Positions 8,237-16,419 of a DNA stretch of 62,424 nt are shown one piece after another (positions within the stretch are counted from its first letter, which is position 1; each line of letters begins with the position of its first letter). The stretch comes from Bacillota bacterium. Its GTDB lineage: Bacteria; Bacillota; Clostridia; Lachnospirales; Lachnospiraceae. Position numbers and translations under genes: made by a program. Under the pieces are notes generated by a model. It saw only the letters and a program-made list of their open reading frames with translations. It was not told where the DNA came from and made no database searches. The stretch lies in contig JAEWJZ010000002.1 in NCBI GenBank assembly GCA_023386315.1, forward strand, positions 1-62,424, read 5' to 3'.

Positions 8237-8249
8237 GGCCCTTCCTGAG
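8211..8249 (+). terminator. Hairpin overlapping the anti-sigma stop codon
   Basis: CAGGAAGGGC (8213-8222) pairs exactly with GCCCTTCCTG (8238-8247) around the TAA stop. The stem is strong but only a weak AGTCTTAAG tail follows, so intrinsic termination would be inefficient or need a factor. Confidence 0.55.
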
Positions 8250-8286
8250 TCTTAAGAATATTTGGAAATAAAATGTAAAATAATGC

Positions 8287-8315
8287 TTGACCAAAGCAAA
8301 AAGCTATAGTATAAT
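8287..8315 (+). promoter_or_regulatory. Sigma-A promoter of tRNA-Gln (first copy)
   Basis: TTGACC (8287-8292), a 17-nt spacer and TATAAT (8310-8315), 17 nt before the tRNA. Near-consensus. Confidence 0.85.
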
Positions 8316-8331
8316 ACATTCGTTGCACTGA

Positions 8332-8403
8332 TGGGCTATCGCCAAATGGTAAGGCAACGGACTCTGACTCCGTCATTTCAAGGTTCGAATCCTTGTAGCC
8401 CAG
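8332..8403 (+). tRNA. tRNA-Gln(CUG), first copy
   Basis: A 72-nt cloverleaf with acceptor stem TGGGCTA / TAGCCCA, an anticodon loop CTCTGAC giving anticodon CTG, a T-loop TTCGAAT and discriminator G. The variable loop is 5 nt (CATTT). A second copy with one extra T there lies at 18289. Confidence 0.95.
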
Positions 8404-8426
8404 TGATAAAAAAACAAGAAGAGATA

Positions 8427-8490
8427 CTCTGACTCAGCGGACATATGAAAAGTTTTGTTCGCAGATCAGGGTATTTTTGCTATATTTTAT
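8427..8490 (+). terminator. Possible terminator after tRNA-Gln
   Basis: ATACTCTGACTCAGCGGAC pairs imperfectly with GTTCGCAGATCAGGGTAT about 35 nt later, followed by TTTTTG. Confidence 0.5.
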
Positions 8491-8509
8491 GTCAACTAAT
8501 TTAATCCCC

Positions 8510-8551
8510 AAAAGGCGTTGGTCTGCAATAGCAAATCAACGCCTTTTTAAT
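8510..8551. terminator. Bidirectional terminator between tRNA-Gln and GH105-like gene
   Basis: AAAAGGCGTTG (8510-8520) pairs exactly with CAACGCCTTTT (8537-8547). A T-run follows on the plus strand, and the complementary A-run serves the minus-strand operon that ends at 8576. Confidence 0.8.
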
Positions 8552-8575
8552 AACATTCTGTAACGGCACTGCCAG

Positions 8576-9688
8576 TTAATTTAATGCTTCAATCAGTGAG
8601 ATCAGGGTCAGTGACTGTCCATATGCCATGGGACGAATCGTTATATCTTTATAATGCTCTGCATTATAACCCATACCAGTTCCTGCGGAAACATTTAAGA
8701 CGGTTCCGTCTTCCTTTATATTTTTGCAGATTCCTTCAACAGCTCTGGCCGCACAGTCCTGATATGTTTCATTAAGAATTCCCATTTTAATTCCTTTTAA
8801 GATACCACCTGCAATAGCAGCAGATCCGGATACTTCCTCATAGCTTTCCGGATCAGTTAGAACGGTATGCCATAGGCCGGAAGGCGCCTGTAAATCTTTT
8901 AAAGCATTCACCTGGGCTTTGTAAGTATCTGTCAGATATGTTAAAAGACCCTGATCTAAAGTTTTATCAAATGACTCAATTAATTCCAGAATTCCATAAG
9001 TAAACCAGGAATTGCCTCTGCACCAGAAAATTCCGCCAAAATTACTGTTTAACGGAAAACTCCAGCCATGGTAAAACAATCCGGTATGCTTGTCATATAA
9101 ATATTTGATATGAAGTAATACCTGATGGTGAGTCTCGCCTGTCCAGTCCTGATTCTTGTAACGATGTCCCATTTTATTTAAAAACAGAACCGCCATGAAT
9201 AAAGTATCAATCCACATTTCTCCATCGTTCAACAAAACACCATCGCGGTTTCCAATTGCAGTTACCACATGCTGGAAGCCGCCTTCTTTTGTTCTCGGCA
9301 GTTCGTTCATCAGCCAGTGTGCATGATCCAGACATAGTTTCTCATAATCAGGATTTTGAAACGTATCAAGGAGTTCGGCTAAAACAAGATAGGGTGCAGT
9401 GGTATTTATATTTTTACTGGGGAGTCCTTTCTGCAAATTGTTTTGAAACCAGTGATCAAAAAATTCTGAGTAACGGTTATCTGCATAAAATTTCTGAAGC
9501 TTTAACAGTCCATAGAGACCTACGCCCTGAGGCCAGTCCCATTCTTCAATGCCGAAGTCTCTGGCAATGATTCCGCGGCTTGCATCTTCCTTTCCGACTG
9601 AACGGTCATTTTCATAGTTTCCGCCCCCCAGGTTCATCAGTTTGTCCATCACAAGATGGATTTTCGGAAGTAATTCGTTGTTTGTCAT
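8576..9688 (-). CDS. Glycoside hydrolase family 88/105-like (unsaturated uronyl or rhamnogalacturonyl hydrolase)
   Basis: The protein has 370 residues, a length typical of YteR/GH105 (alpha6/alpha6 barrel). Family features are DWPQGVGLYGL (~51-61), the catalytic-Asp motif MWIDTLFM (Asp161 by this start) and FWCRGNSWFTYGI. There is no signal peptide, so it should act in the cytosol on imported oligosaccharides, removing a 4,5-unsaturated uronic acid left by a lyase. An upstream ATG at 9703 is in frame, but GGAGGAG lies 7 nt before ATG 9688, one base after the regulator's stop codon. It is the third gene of the sensor-regulator-hydrolase operon. Exact substrate unproven. Confidence 0.88.
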   Translation of the reverse strand: MTNNELLPKIHLVMDKLMNLGGGNYENDRSVGKEDASRGIIARDFGIEEWDWPQGVGLYGLLKLQKFYADNRYSEFFDHWFQNNLQKGLPSKNINTTAPYLVLAELLDTFQNPDYEKLCLDHAHWLMNELPRTKEGGFQHVVTAIGNRDGVLLNDGEMWIDTLFMAVLFLNKMGHRYKNQDWTGETHHQVLLHIKYLYDKHTGLFYHGWSFPLNSNFGGIFWCRGNSWFTYGILELIESFDKTLDQGLLTYLTDTYKAQVNALKDLQAPSGLWHTVLTDPESYEEVSGSAAIAGGILKGIKMGILNETYQDCAARAVEGICKNIKEDGTVLNVSAGTGMGYNAEHYKDITIRPMAYGQSLTLISLIEALN

Positions 9689-9689
9689 G

Positions 9690-11216
9690 TCATTCTCCTC
9701 CATTTAATTTTTTAGCGTATGCGCTAGGTGTCATCCCCGTGCTTTTTTTGAAAATCTGGCTGAAATACTGGGGATTATTTCCACACCCTACCTGCTGGGC
9801 AACCCATTGAATCTGTTCTGTATGGCCTTCTGCTAATAATTGCTTGGCTTTTTGGATGCGCAGGGCAGTGATGTAGTTTGAAAATTTTTGCTTTGTTTCC
9901 TTACTGAATCGTTTGCTGACATAATCTACATTCATGAATAGATAATTTTCGGCGATGCATTTTAATGTAAGATTGGGATCATCCAGATGTTCTACTACAT
10001 AGCGTATGATTTTGTCGATGAAAGGGCTGTAGTGCTGGGAACGGCTGGAAGGTTTTTTCAGAATTTCGTTCAGCTTTTTGCACAGCATGCGGCGGATGTC
10101 AGAATATTCAGTCTGCTGGTTTAAGTCCATCAGATACTCAGTCGTATCCACCGATGACAGATAGCTGCTTTCCGTAGCCAGTTTAATTAAAATCCGTGAT
10201 CCGGCCTGCTTTAGAAAATCCGTATTGCTGATATCATTTAAAATGGCTGTAAGATTCTCGAGACAGGATTTCCGTTCTGGTTCTTCTGCTTCGATTAAAA
10301 GTGCAGTCAGTTCCTCAATTTTTGTAATTAAATTTTTATAATTGCAGGTCGGAACTGGTTCCAGTCCATTCATGTAATAGATGATTCCGTAACGTCTGAT
10401 TTTTGTGATCAGATTTTTTAAAAGCCGTTCAAGGCTGTTGAAGGTGAAACGTTTATAGTCTAATTGAAAAGGCAGCTCTTTCGGCTTTAAAGTTTGCATA
10501 AACAAATCAAATCGGTCATAGGAAACCTGATATCTTTCAAAAAAAAGAATCAGTGAGTTTTTGACATAGATACAATATAGCTCAATTCCGGGGGCATGCT
10601 CGGCCATATAATCATAAATGCTGTTTAAAATGGAAGTTAAGTATTCTTCTTCTAAATAATGAAGGAAGCACAATTCATACCCGGTATGATAGAAATCCAT
10701 AAATCCCGAATAGGCATCCCAGGAAAATTCTGCAGGATCAGACTTAAAGATCTGCTCGTTAATAATGTTTCCCATAATGCTGTGGTGGAGATTGACAGTC
10801 AGTGCCTTCTGACGTTCCTTTAAATCCTGAAAAGCCTGACGGTGATAGTATTCCTTAATTACATCCTTCATGCTTTCTACGATTTGTTCTTCGTTGCAGG
10901 GCTTAAGCAGATAATGGTGGACCCGGTATTTCATTGCCTGCTTTGCATATTCGAATTCTCCAAATCCGGACAGCAGTATAAACTGGGTATCCATATTGGC
11001 CTGATAGACACGTTCTATTAATTCTAATCCGGACAGGCCAGGCATGCGGATATCGGTCATTACAATATTGGGTGATTCATCCAGAATCATGTGATAAGCC
11101 TCGATTCCGTCACGGCATGTTCCTACCAGTTCAATGCCCATGCTGTTCCAGTCAATCAGGGAGGAAATAGATTCCCGTATTACCCGTTCATCATCGGCAA
11201 TTATTAATTTAAGCAT
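9690..11216 (-). CDS. YesN-type response regulator with AraC DNA-binding domain
   Basis: The protein has 508 residues. The N-terminal CheY-like receiver (1-~120) has acidic pocket residues in IIADDE and a phospho-acceptor Asp55 in MTDIRMPG. A long middle region of unknown fold follows. The C-terminal ~100 residues are an AraC/XylS double helix-turn-helix (VDYVSKRFSKETKQKF, VAQQVGCGNNPQYFSQIFKK). ATG 11216 shares a base with the sensor kinase stop (TAATG) and has AAAGGAG 7 nt upstream, so the longer start at 11222 is less likely. It probably activates the divergent ABC transporter/GH2 genes. Confidence 0.93.
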   Translation of the reverse strand: MLKLIIADDERVIRESISSLIDWNSMGIELVGTCRDGIEAYHMILDESPNIVMTDIRMPGLSGLELIERVYQANMDTQFILLSGFGEFEYAKQAMKYRVHHYLLKPCNEEQIVESMKDVIKEYYHRQAFQDLKERQKALTVNLHHSIMGNIINEQIFKSDPAEFSWDAYSGFMDFYHTGYELCFLHYLEEEYLTSILNSIYDYMAEHAPGIELYCIYVKNSLILFFERYQVSYDRFDLFMQTLKPKELPFQLDYKRFTFNSLERLLKNLITKIRRYGIIYYMNGLEPVPTCNYKNLITKIEELTALLIEAEEPERKSCLENLTAILNDISNTDFLKQAGSRILIKLATESSYLSSVDTTEYLMDLNQQTEYSDIRRMLCKKLNEILKKPSSRSQHYSPFIDKIIRYVVEHLDDPNLTLKCIAENYLFMNVDYVSKRFSKETKQKFSNYITALRIQKAKQLLAEGHTEQIQWVAQQVGCGNNPQYFSQIFKKSTGMTPSAYAKKLNGGE

Positions 11217-12991
11217 TAACATTCTCCTTTCGTATCAAAAATGTCTTGCGGTGGAAGGTTCAAAGGAAAAGAAAGTTGTGCAACGGCATGGTCGTCTTCA
11301 TTATAGAGAGTAAGACCGTAGTGATCTCCATAAGTCAGCTTCATACGTTCCGATATATTTAACAGGCCGATTCCAAAACCATGAGGTTGTGTTTCACGGT
11401 TTTTCAATTTGTTTATTAGGTCTTCTTCAAAGGCGGAGCTGTTGTTTCTGACTGTAACAATGAGGGAAGAACCGTCTGCTTCAGCAGTAATTAAAATTTG
11501 GCATCCTTCTGTATTTTCTTCCAGTCCATATCGTATGGCATTTTCCACCAGGGGCTGGAGGGTTAGTTTTAACACATAACATCCGACGAGATTTTCAGGG
11601 GCAGATATTTCATATTCCAGCCGGTCTTCATACCGGTATTTCTGAATGGTCATATAACATTGAACCAGCTCAAGCTCTCTGCTTAAAGGCACCTGCTTGT
11701 TTTTCTGGTCCAGTGTAATGCGAAGGAGAGTTCCCAGGGATTCTGTCATGGAAGAGATATCTTTTGCACCGATTGTTTTGGCCCTCCAGTTGATTGATTC
11801 TAAAGTATTGTATAAAAAATGGGGATTCATCTGTGTTTCCAGTGCTTTTAGCTGGGCTTCCTTTATCAGGATTTCGTTCAGGTAATTTGTTTTAATCAGC
11901 TGGTTTACTTTATCCACCATCTGGTCGAAACAGGAGTGCAGAATACCTAATTCATCGGTGCGATTGCTGTAATCATAGGAAACCTGGAGAGTTTCATTTT
12001 GTCCGGATGCAAAGCGTTCCATTTTTAAAAGCAGATTATCAAAATGCCTTGTGATTGAGTCAATTAACGAAGACGACATCAGGATAGCAAGTCCAATGGA
12101 GACAGCGATGATGATCAGGCAGACTTCCAGGCTTGTGCGGAGAGAATCTGCAATGCTGCCATAGGGAATCAGACAGACATAATCCCAGCCGTATTCCGGT
12201 ATGATTCCTTTGACGTAAAAGAAACTGTTTCCTTCCTTATTTACAATTCCGTATCTGGAATTAAAATAATTTCCAAAAGGAGTTTTTTCGTCAGCTTTTA
12301 TACTGGAAGAATTATAGATTAAGTTCTCCTGACTGGAAAGAATATAGCGGGTGTCTTCATTAAAATGGCTGGTGTTTGTGGCAGCATTAATGAGTCCGTC
12401 AACATTGATGCTTACAATCAGTGTTCCCAGCGGATCAAGTGTTAAATATTCTGTGCGCAGTAAATGTTTAACCATAAACAGACCGTATTGATCGCTGTAA
12501 TCGGTAATCCAGACAGTTCGTCCCCTGGCGTCTTCGGCTCTTGAGACGAGATCCTCAACGACGGATTCCGGAAGCGTTTTTCCAGCCGAAATATGAGTAT
12601 GGATGGAGTATCGGTCCTGATAGAGACTCATAAAGTTAATGTTGTTTTTCCGGAAGGTAAAATAATATTCATTTAAAACTCCGTAAAGAGATTTATATGC
12701 AATGGAACGGTCCTGGATGCTTAAGGAATCTTTTAAGGTACCAAGTCCGTTCTGAATATTGGTATCAGCCAGAAACATATCTGCCATTGTAGAAATATTG
12801 TCCAGCCGGTTATTTAACTCTTTGCCAGTGTATGATAAGGAGGAGGCCACTGATTGATAAAGTACCTTTTGATTGGCCTTTGTAATCAGCTGAATACTAA
12901 ACAGAGAGGCCAGAGCCAAAAGGATAATGCAAAAAAAAACGATGGAATGAATCTTCTTCTTTAAGGAAAGATTTCTTATAAAATGCTTCAT
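11216..12991 (-). CDS. YesM-type sensor histidine kinase
   Basis: The protein has 591 residues. A membrane helix at ~13-32, a ~260-residue extracytoplasmic sensor domain, and a second helix at ~287-308 are followed by a HAMP linker. The His_kinase box is QMNPHFLYNTLESI with phospho-acceptor His391. The C-terminal ATPase has the N-box LQPLVENAIRYG and G-box GFGIGLLNISERM. It would sense an extracellular sugar or a ligand-bound binding protein and phosphorylate the adjacent regulator. It is divergently transcribed from the sugar-binding-protein gene, with ~210 bp of shared control region. Confidence 0.94.
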   Translation of the reverse strand: MKHFIRNLSLKKKIHSIVFFCIILLALASLFSIQLITKANQKVLYQSVASSLSYTGKELNNRLDNISTMADMFLADTNIQNGLGTLKDSLSIQDRSIAYKSLYGVLNEYYFTFRKNNINFMSLYQDRYSIHTHISAGKTLPESVVEDLVSRAEDARGRTVWITDYSDQYGLFMVKHLLRTEYLTLDPLGTLIVSINVDGLINAATNTSHFNEDTRYILSSQENLIYNSSSIKADEKTPFGNYFNSRYGIVNKEGNSFFYVKGIIPEYGWDYVCLIPYGSIADSLRTSLEVCLIIIAVSIGLAILMSSSLIDSITRHFDNLLLKMERFASGQNETLQVSYDYSNRTDELGILHSCFDQMVDKVNQLIKTNYLNEILIKEAQLKALETQMNPHFLYNTLESINWRAKTIGAKDISSMTESLGTLLRITLDQKNKQVPLSRELELVQCYMTIQKYRYEDRLEYEISAPENLVGCYVLKLTLQPLVENAIRYGLEENTEGCQILITAEADGSSLIVTVRNNSSAFEEDLINKLKNRETQPHGFGIGLLNISERMKLTYGDHYGLTLYNEDDHAVAQLSFPLNLPPQDIFDTKGEC

Positions 12992-13203
12992 AAAAACCGC
13001 CTTTCGGATACTGGACTAATGACAGGTAAATTATATATAAAACATTACACCAATACAACCGGTGAGAGCAAAGAACTATTCAAATTATACACACAACACG
13101 GTTTTTTCAACCTGGAAGCCGGTTTTAATCATTTACTGAAATTATAGGGGGAAGTATAATGAAAAACGCCTGATATGCAAAAAAATGAATGGAGGAAGGT
13201 TAC

Positions 13204-14562
13204 ATGAAGAAAAGAATTGCGTTACTAATGGCGGCAGTTATGGCGGCAGCTTCCCTGTCCGGATGCGGCGGCGGTGATACAGTCACTACGGCAGATACTA
13301 CGGCGGGCTCAGCAGAAGCAGATACTTCCAAAGCAGCTGTGGGGAATGAAAGCGGAGATCTTAAGCTAACCATGTGTTGGTGGGGAAATCAGGTCAGAAA
13401 CGAGAAAACACAGGCAGCACTTGATTTATATACAGAGCAGAATCCTGGGACAGTTATAGAAGGCCAATTCTCTGAGTGGTCTGATTACTGGAATAAACTG
13501 GCGACTTCTGCAGCAGGCCAGGCAATTCCTGATATTGTCCAGATGGACTATTCGTTTATTGACCAGTATGTAAAAAACGGACTTCTGGTGGATTTGACGC
13601 CCTATATGAAAGATGGTACTTTGGATGTCTCAAATATCTCTGATAATACTATGGCAAGCGGTACGGTGAACGGAGGTGTGTATGCGGTCTGTGCAGGAAT
13701 TAATGCACCTTCACTGCTGTATAATAAGACACTTCTGGACAAAAATGGTATTGTAGTCAAGGATTATATGACTACCGATGAATTTATTGATTTATGCCGG
13801 GAGGTTTATGAGAAGACGGGGTATAAAACGAACATTGCCTATTACAATGCAGGTGCTTATCTCGATTATTTTATGAGAGGAAATGATGTTGTTCTCTATG
13901 GAGATAAGAAGATGGGTGGTGAAGAAAAAGATTATCTTCCATTTTTCCAGATGTATGAAACAGGAATAAAGGAAGGGTGGTTTATTGATCCTGGTGTGTT
14001 TGCTGAACTTTCCATCGGCTCAGTGGAACAGGAGCCCCTTGTTTACGGATCCAGTCCTGAAACCATGTCATGGTGCGCTTTTTATAACTCAAACCAGCTG
14101 ACTGCGATGCAAAAAGCAGCTCCGGAAGGTATGGAGATCGGTATTACCACATGGCCGTCAGCAGATCCGAAGAAATCCGGTTATTTAAAATCCAGCCAGT
14201 TCTTTTCCGTGGGAGCTCATTCAAAGAATCCCAAAGAAGCGGTGAAGGTCCTTAACTTTTTAACCAATTCCAGCGATGCAAACAACATTTTACTGGGGGA
14301 ACGTGGAGTTCCGGCTTCCAGTGTAATTGCAAATGAGCTGGCACCGAAGATGAGTGATGTGGAACAGAAGGTCATTCATTATGTCAATGAAGTTGTTACT
14401 CCCAATTGTTCCCCCATTAATCCGCCCCAGCCAGACGGTGCAAGCGAAGTTTCAAATCTGTTAAATCAGGTACAGGAACAGCTTTGCTATGGTGTGTATG
14501 ATGCCAAAACAGCCACTGAAGAATTCTTTAACGGGGCTAACAGCATTATGAGTAAGAAATAA
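13204..14562 (+). CDS. ABC sugar transporter, extracellular solute-binding lipoprotein
   Basis: The protein has 452 residues. The signal peptide ends in the lipobox LSGC (~20-23), giving a membrane-anchored lipoprotein. The mature part matches family 1 sugar-binding proteins (WWGNQVRNEKTQAAL near the start, ERGVPASS near the end). ATG 13204 has GGAGGA 7 nt upstream; the longer ATG at 13189 overlaps that site. It is the first gene of the transporter/GH2 operon. The ligand is probably a plant or host oligosaccharide given the hydrolases beside it, but not identifiable. Confidence 0.93.
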   Translation: MKKRIALLMAAVMAAASLSGCGGGDTVTTADTTAGSAEADTSKAAVGNESGDLKLTMCWWGNQVRNEKTQAALDLYTEQNPGTVIEGQFSEWSDYWNKLATSAAGQAIPDIVQMDYSFIDQYVKNGLLVDLTPYMKDGTLDVSNISDNTMASGTVNGGVYAVCAGINAPSLLYNKTLLDKNGIVVKDYMTTDEFIDLCREVYEKTGYKTNIAYYNAGAYLDYFMRGNDVVLYGDKKMGGEEKDYLPFFQMYETGIKEGWFIDPGVFAELSIGSVEQEPLVYGSSPETMSWCAFYNSNQLTAMQKAAPEGMEIGITTWPSADPKKSGYLKSSQFFSVGAHSKNPKEAVKVLNFLTNSSDANNILLGERGVPASSVIANELAPKMSDVEQKVIHYVNEVVTPNCSPINPPQPDGASEVSNLLNQVQEQLCYGVYDAKTATEEFFNGANSIMSKK

Positions 14563-14579
14563 TTAATCAGAAGAATATG

Positions 14580-14601
14580 GGGGCAGAGACAGCTTTGCCC
14601 C
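14580..14601 (+). promoter_or_regulatory. Intercistronic hairpin after the solute-binding protein gene
   Basis: GGGGCAGAG (14580-14588) pairs with CTTTGCCCC (14593-14601), loop ACAG, with one G-U and a flanking G. There is no T-run. Such hairpins usually stabilise or partly terminate the binding-protein mRNA so that it exceeds the permease mRNA. Confidence 0.6.
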
Positions 14602-14643
14602 TGTTCAGACATGAAGACGGTTATCTATGAATGGAGGATGTCT

Positions 14644-15555
14644 ATGAAAGATATGAGAGGTGCAGGACTCAGACATTTCCTGAACAAAGAAAGCACAGCG
14701 GGAGTGGTATTCAGCCTTCCATTTATCATTGGCTTTCTGTTGTTTATGGTTGTACCTATGGGAATTTCTTTTTACTATTCTTTATGTGATTATAATATTT
14801 TGTCTCCGCCTGTTTTCACAGGATTTACTAATTACATAAAAATGTTTACTGATGATGATGTGTTTTATAAAACCATAGGAGTCACGTTTTATTTCGCCTT
14901 TGTATCGGTTCCTCTGCGACTTGTTTTCGCACTTATGGTAGCCCTGCTTCTGCTAAAGTCATCAAAGGCAACCGGCTTTTACCGGGCGTTCTATTATCTT
15001 CCTTCCATTATCGGAGGATCTGTGGCAGTCTCCATATTATGGAAGCGAATGTTTGCAACCGATGGTGTGATTAATTTGCTTCTGGGTATTTTAGGGATAC
15101 ACACCAGTTTTGCATGGCTTGGAAATAAAAATACGGCGATATGGACTCTTATTATACTGGCAGTATGGCAGTTCGGTTCCTCCATGCTGATTTTTTTATC
15201 ATCTTTAAAGCAGATTCCCGTATCGCTTTATGAGGCTTCCAGAGTAGACGGTGCGAATAAGTTTTCTCGGTTTTTCAAGATCACTCTGCCTCTTTTAACA
15301 CCTACTATTTTCTTTAATCTCGTTATGCAGATGATTAACGGTTTCCTTGCATTTACACAATGTTTTATTATTACCCAGGGTAAACCGCTCAACTCCACTT
15401 TATTCTTTACCGTTTATATGTATCAGCAGTCCTTTGAGTTTTATAACACTGGATACGGTGCAGCACTCGCATGGGTGATGCTGGCGATGATATGTGTGAT
15501 TACAGTGATTCTGTTTGCAACAAAAAGATTCTGGGTTTATACGGAAGGAGTGTGA
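14644..15555 (+). CDS. ABC sugar transporter permease (first, UgpA/LplB type)
   Basis: About 303 residues with six predicted membrane helices (for example FSLPFIIGFLLFMVVPM). The EAA loop that contacts the ATPase is present as EASRVDGANKFSRFFKITLPLLTP. GGAGG at 14633-14637 favours ATG 14644 over the upstream ATG at 14611. It pairs with the next permease to form the membrane channel. No ATP-binding subunit is encoded in this operon. Confidence 0.93.
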   Translation: MKDMRGAGLRHFLNKESTAGVVFSLPFIIGFLLFMVVPMGISFYYSLCDYNILSPPVFTGFTNYIKMFTDDDVFYKTIGVTFYFAFVSVPLRLVFALMVALLLLKSSKATGFYRAFYYLPSIIGGSVAVSILWKRMFATDGVINLLLGILGIHTSFAWLGNKNTAIWTLIILAVWQFGSSMLIFLSSLKQIPVSLYEASRVDGANKFSRFFKITLPLLTPTIFFNLVMQMINGFLAFTQCFIITQGKPLNSTLFFTVYMYQQSFEFYNTGYGAALAWVMLAMICVITVILFATKRFWVYTEGV

Positions 15556-15563
15556 GGCAGGTG

Positions 15564-16406
15564 ATGACCAGAAAAAAAGCGGGTAAGATTTTATATCATG
15601 TAATTGTGTGCAGCCTTGGACTTGTAATGATTTATCCTCTGTTTTGGATGGTTATGAGTTCATTCAAGGAAACAAATACTATCTTTTTAACAGCAGGCCA
15701 GCTGATTCCGGAGAAATTTGTGCTTACCAATTACACAAACGGCTGGAAGGGTTTCGCAAAAATATCTTTTGCAGTTTTTTTTAAGAATTCTTTATTTATA
15801 GCTGTTACAGCAACGCTTGGAACTGTTTTTTCTTCGGCTTTGGTAGCTTACGGACTTGCAAGGTGCAGATTTTTTGGAAGAAAAATTCTGTTTGCAGCGA
15901 TGTTGATTTCTATGATGCTTCCGGCACAGGTGCTCATGATTCCCCAATATTTATGGTATCAGAAATTGGGTTGGGTAGGAAGCTATAAACCGATGATTCT
16001 TCCCTATTGTTTTGCTATTCAGGGTTTCTTTGTATATCTGATGATTAATTTCATTGATGGTATTCCAAGGGAGCTTGACGAGGCCGCTAAGATTGACGGC
16101 TGCTCCTATTACAGTATATTTTCCAGGATTATCATGCCCCTTATCACACCGGCGCTGATTACTGCCAGTATATTTTCGTTTATGTGGAGATGGGATGATT
16201 TTCTGTCTGCCCTGCTTTATATCAATGAATCTGCCAGGTATCCGGTCAGTCTTGCCCTTAAGCTGTTTTCTGATCCGGGATCTTCCTCGGATTACGGTGC
16301 TATGTTTGCAATGGCAACTCTGTCTATTTTGCCGGCAGTGACTATCTTTATCTGTCTGCAGAAATATCTGGTGGAAGGTATCAGTACATCGGGCTTAAAG
16401 GGATAA
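15564..16406 (+). CDS. ABC sugar transporter permease (second, UgpE/AraQ type)
   Basis: About 280 residues with six membrane helices. Its EAA loop (ELDEAAKIDGCSYYSIF, then IMPLITPALIT) is typical of the second sugar permease. The reading frame extends upstream inside the first permease gene, but the sensible start is ATG 15564 (or GTG 15561) after GGAAGGAG/GAGGCAGG, 8 nt past the previous stop. Together with the first permease it imports the sugar delivered by the lipoprotein. Confidence 0.92.
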   Translation: MTRKKAGKILYHVIVCSLGLVMIYPLFWMVMSSFKETNTIFLTAGQLIPEKFVLTNYTNGWKGFAKISFAVFFKNSLFIAVTATLGTVFSSALVAYGLARCRFFGRKILFAAMLISMMLPAQVLMIPQYLWYQKLGWVGSYKPMILPYCFAIQGFFVYLMINFIDGIPRELDEAAKIDGCSYYSIFSRIIMPLITPALITASIFSFMWRWDDFLSALLYINESARYPVSLALKLFSDPGSSSDYGAMFAMATLSILPAVTIFICLQKYLVEGISTSGLKG

Positions 16407-16419
16407 AAGGAGAAGAAAA

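Noticed and set aside
13155..13180. Possible catabolite-control (CcpA cre) site before the sugar-binding-protein gene
   Set aside because: TGAAAAACGCCTG resembles the first half but has one base too many and no proper second half.
14611..14643. Upstream start of the first ABC permease at 14611
   Set aside because: GGAGG at 14633-14637 fits ATG 14644, and the extra residues do not match permease N-termini.
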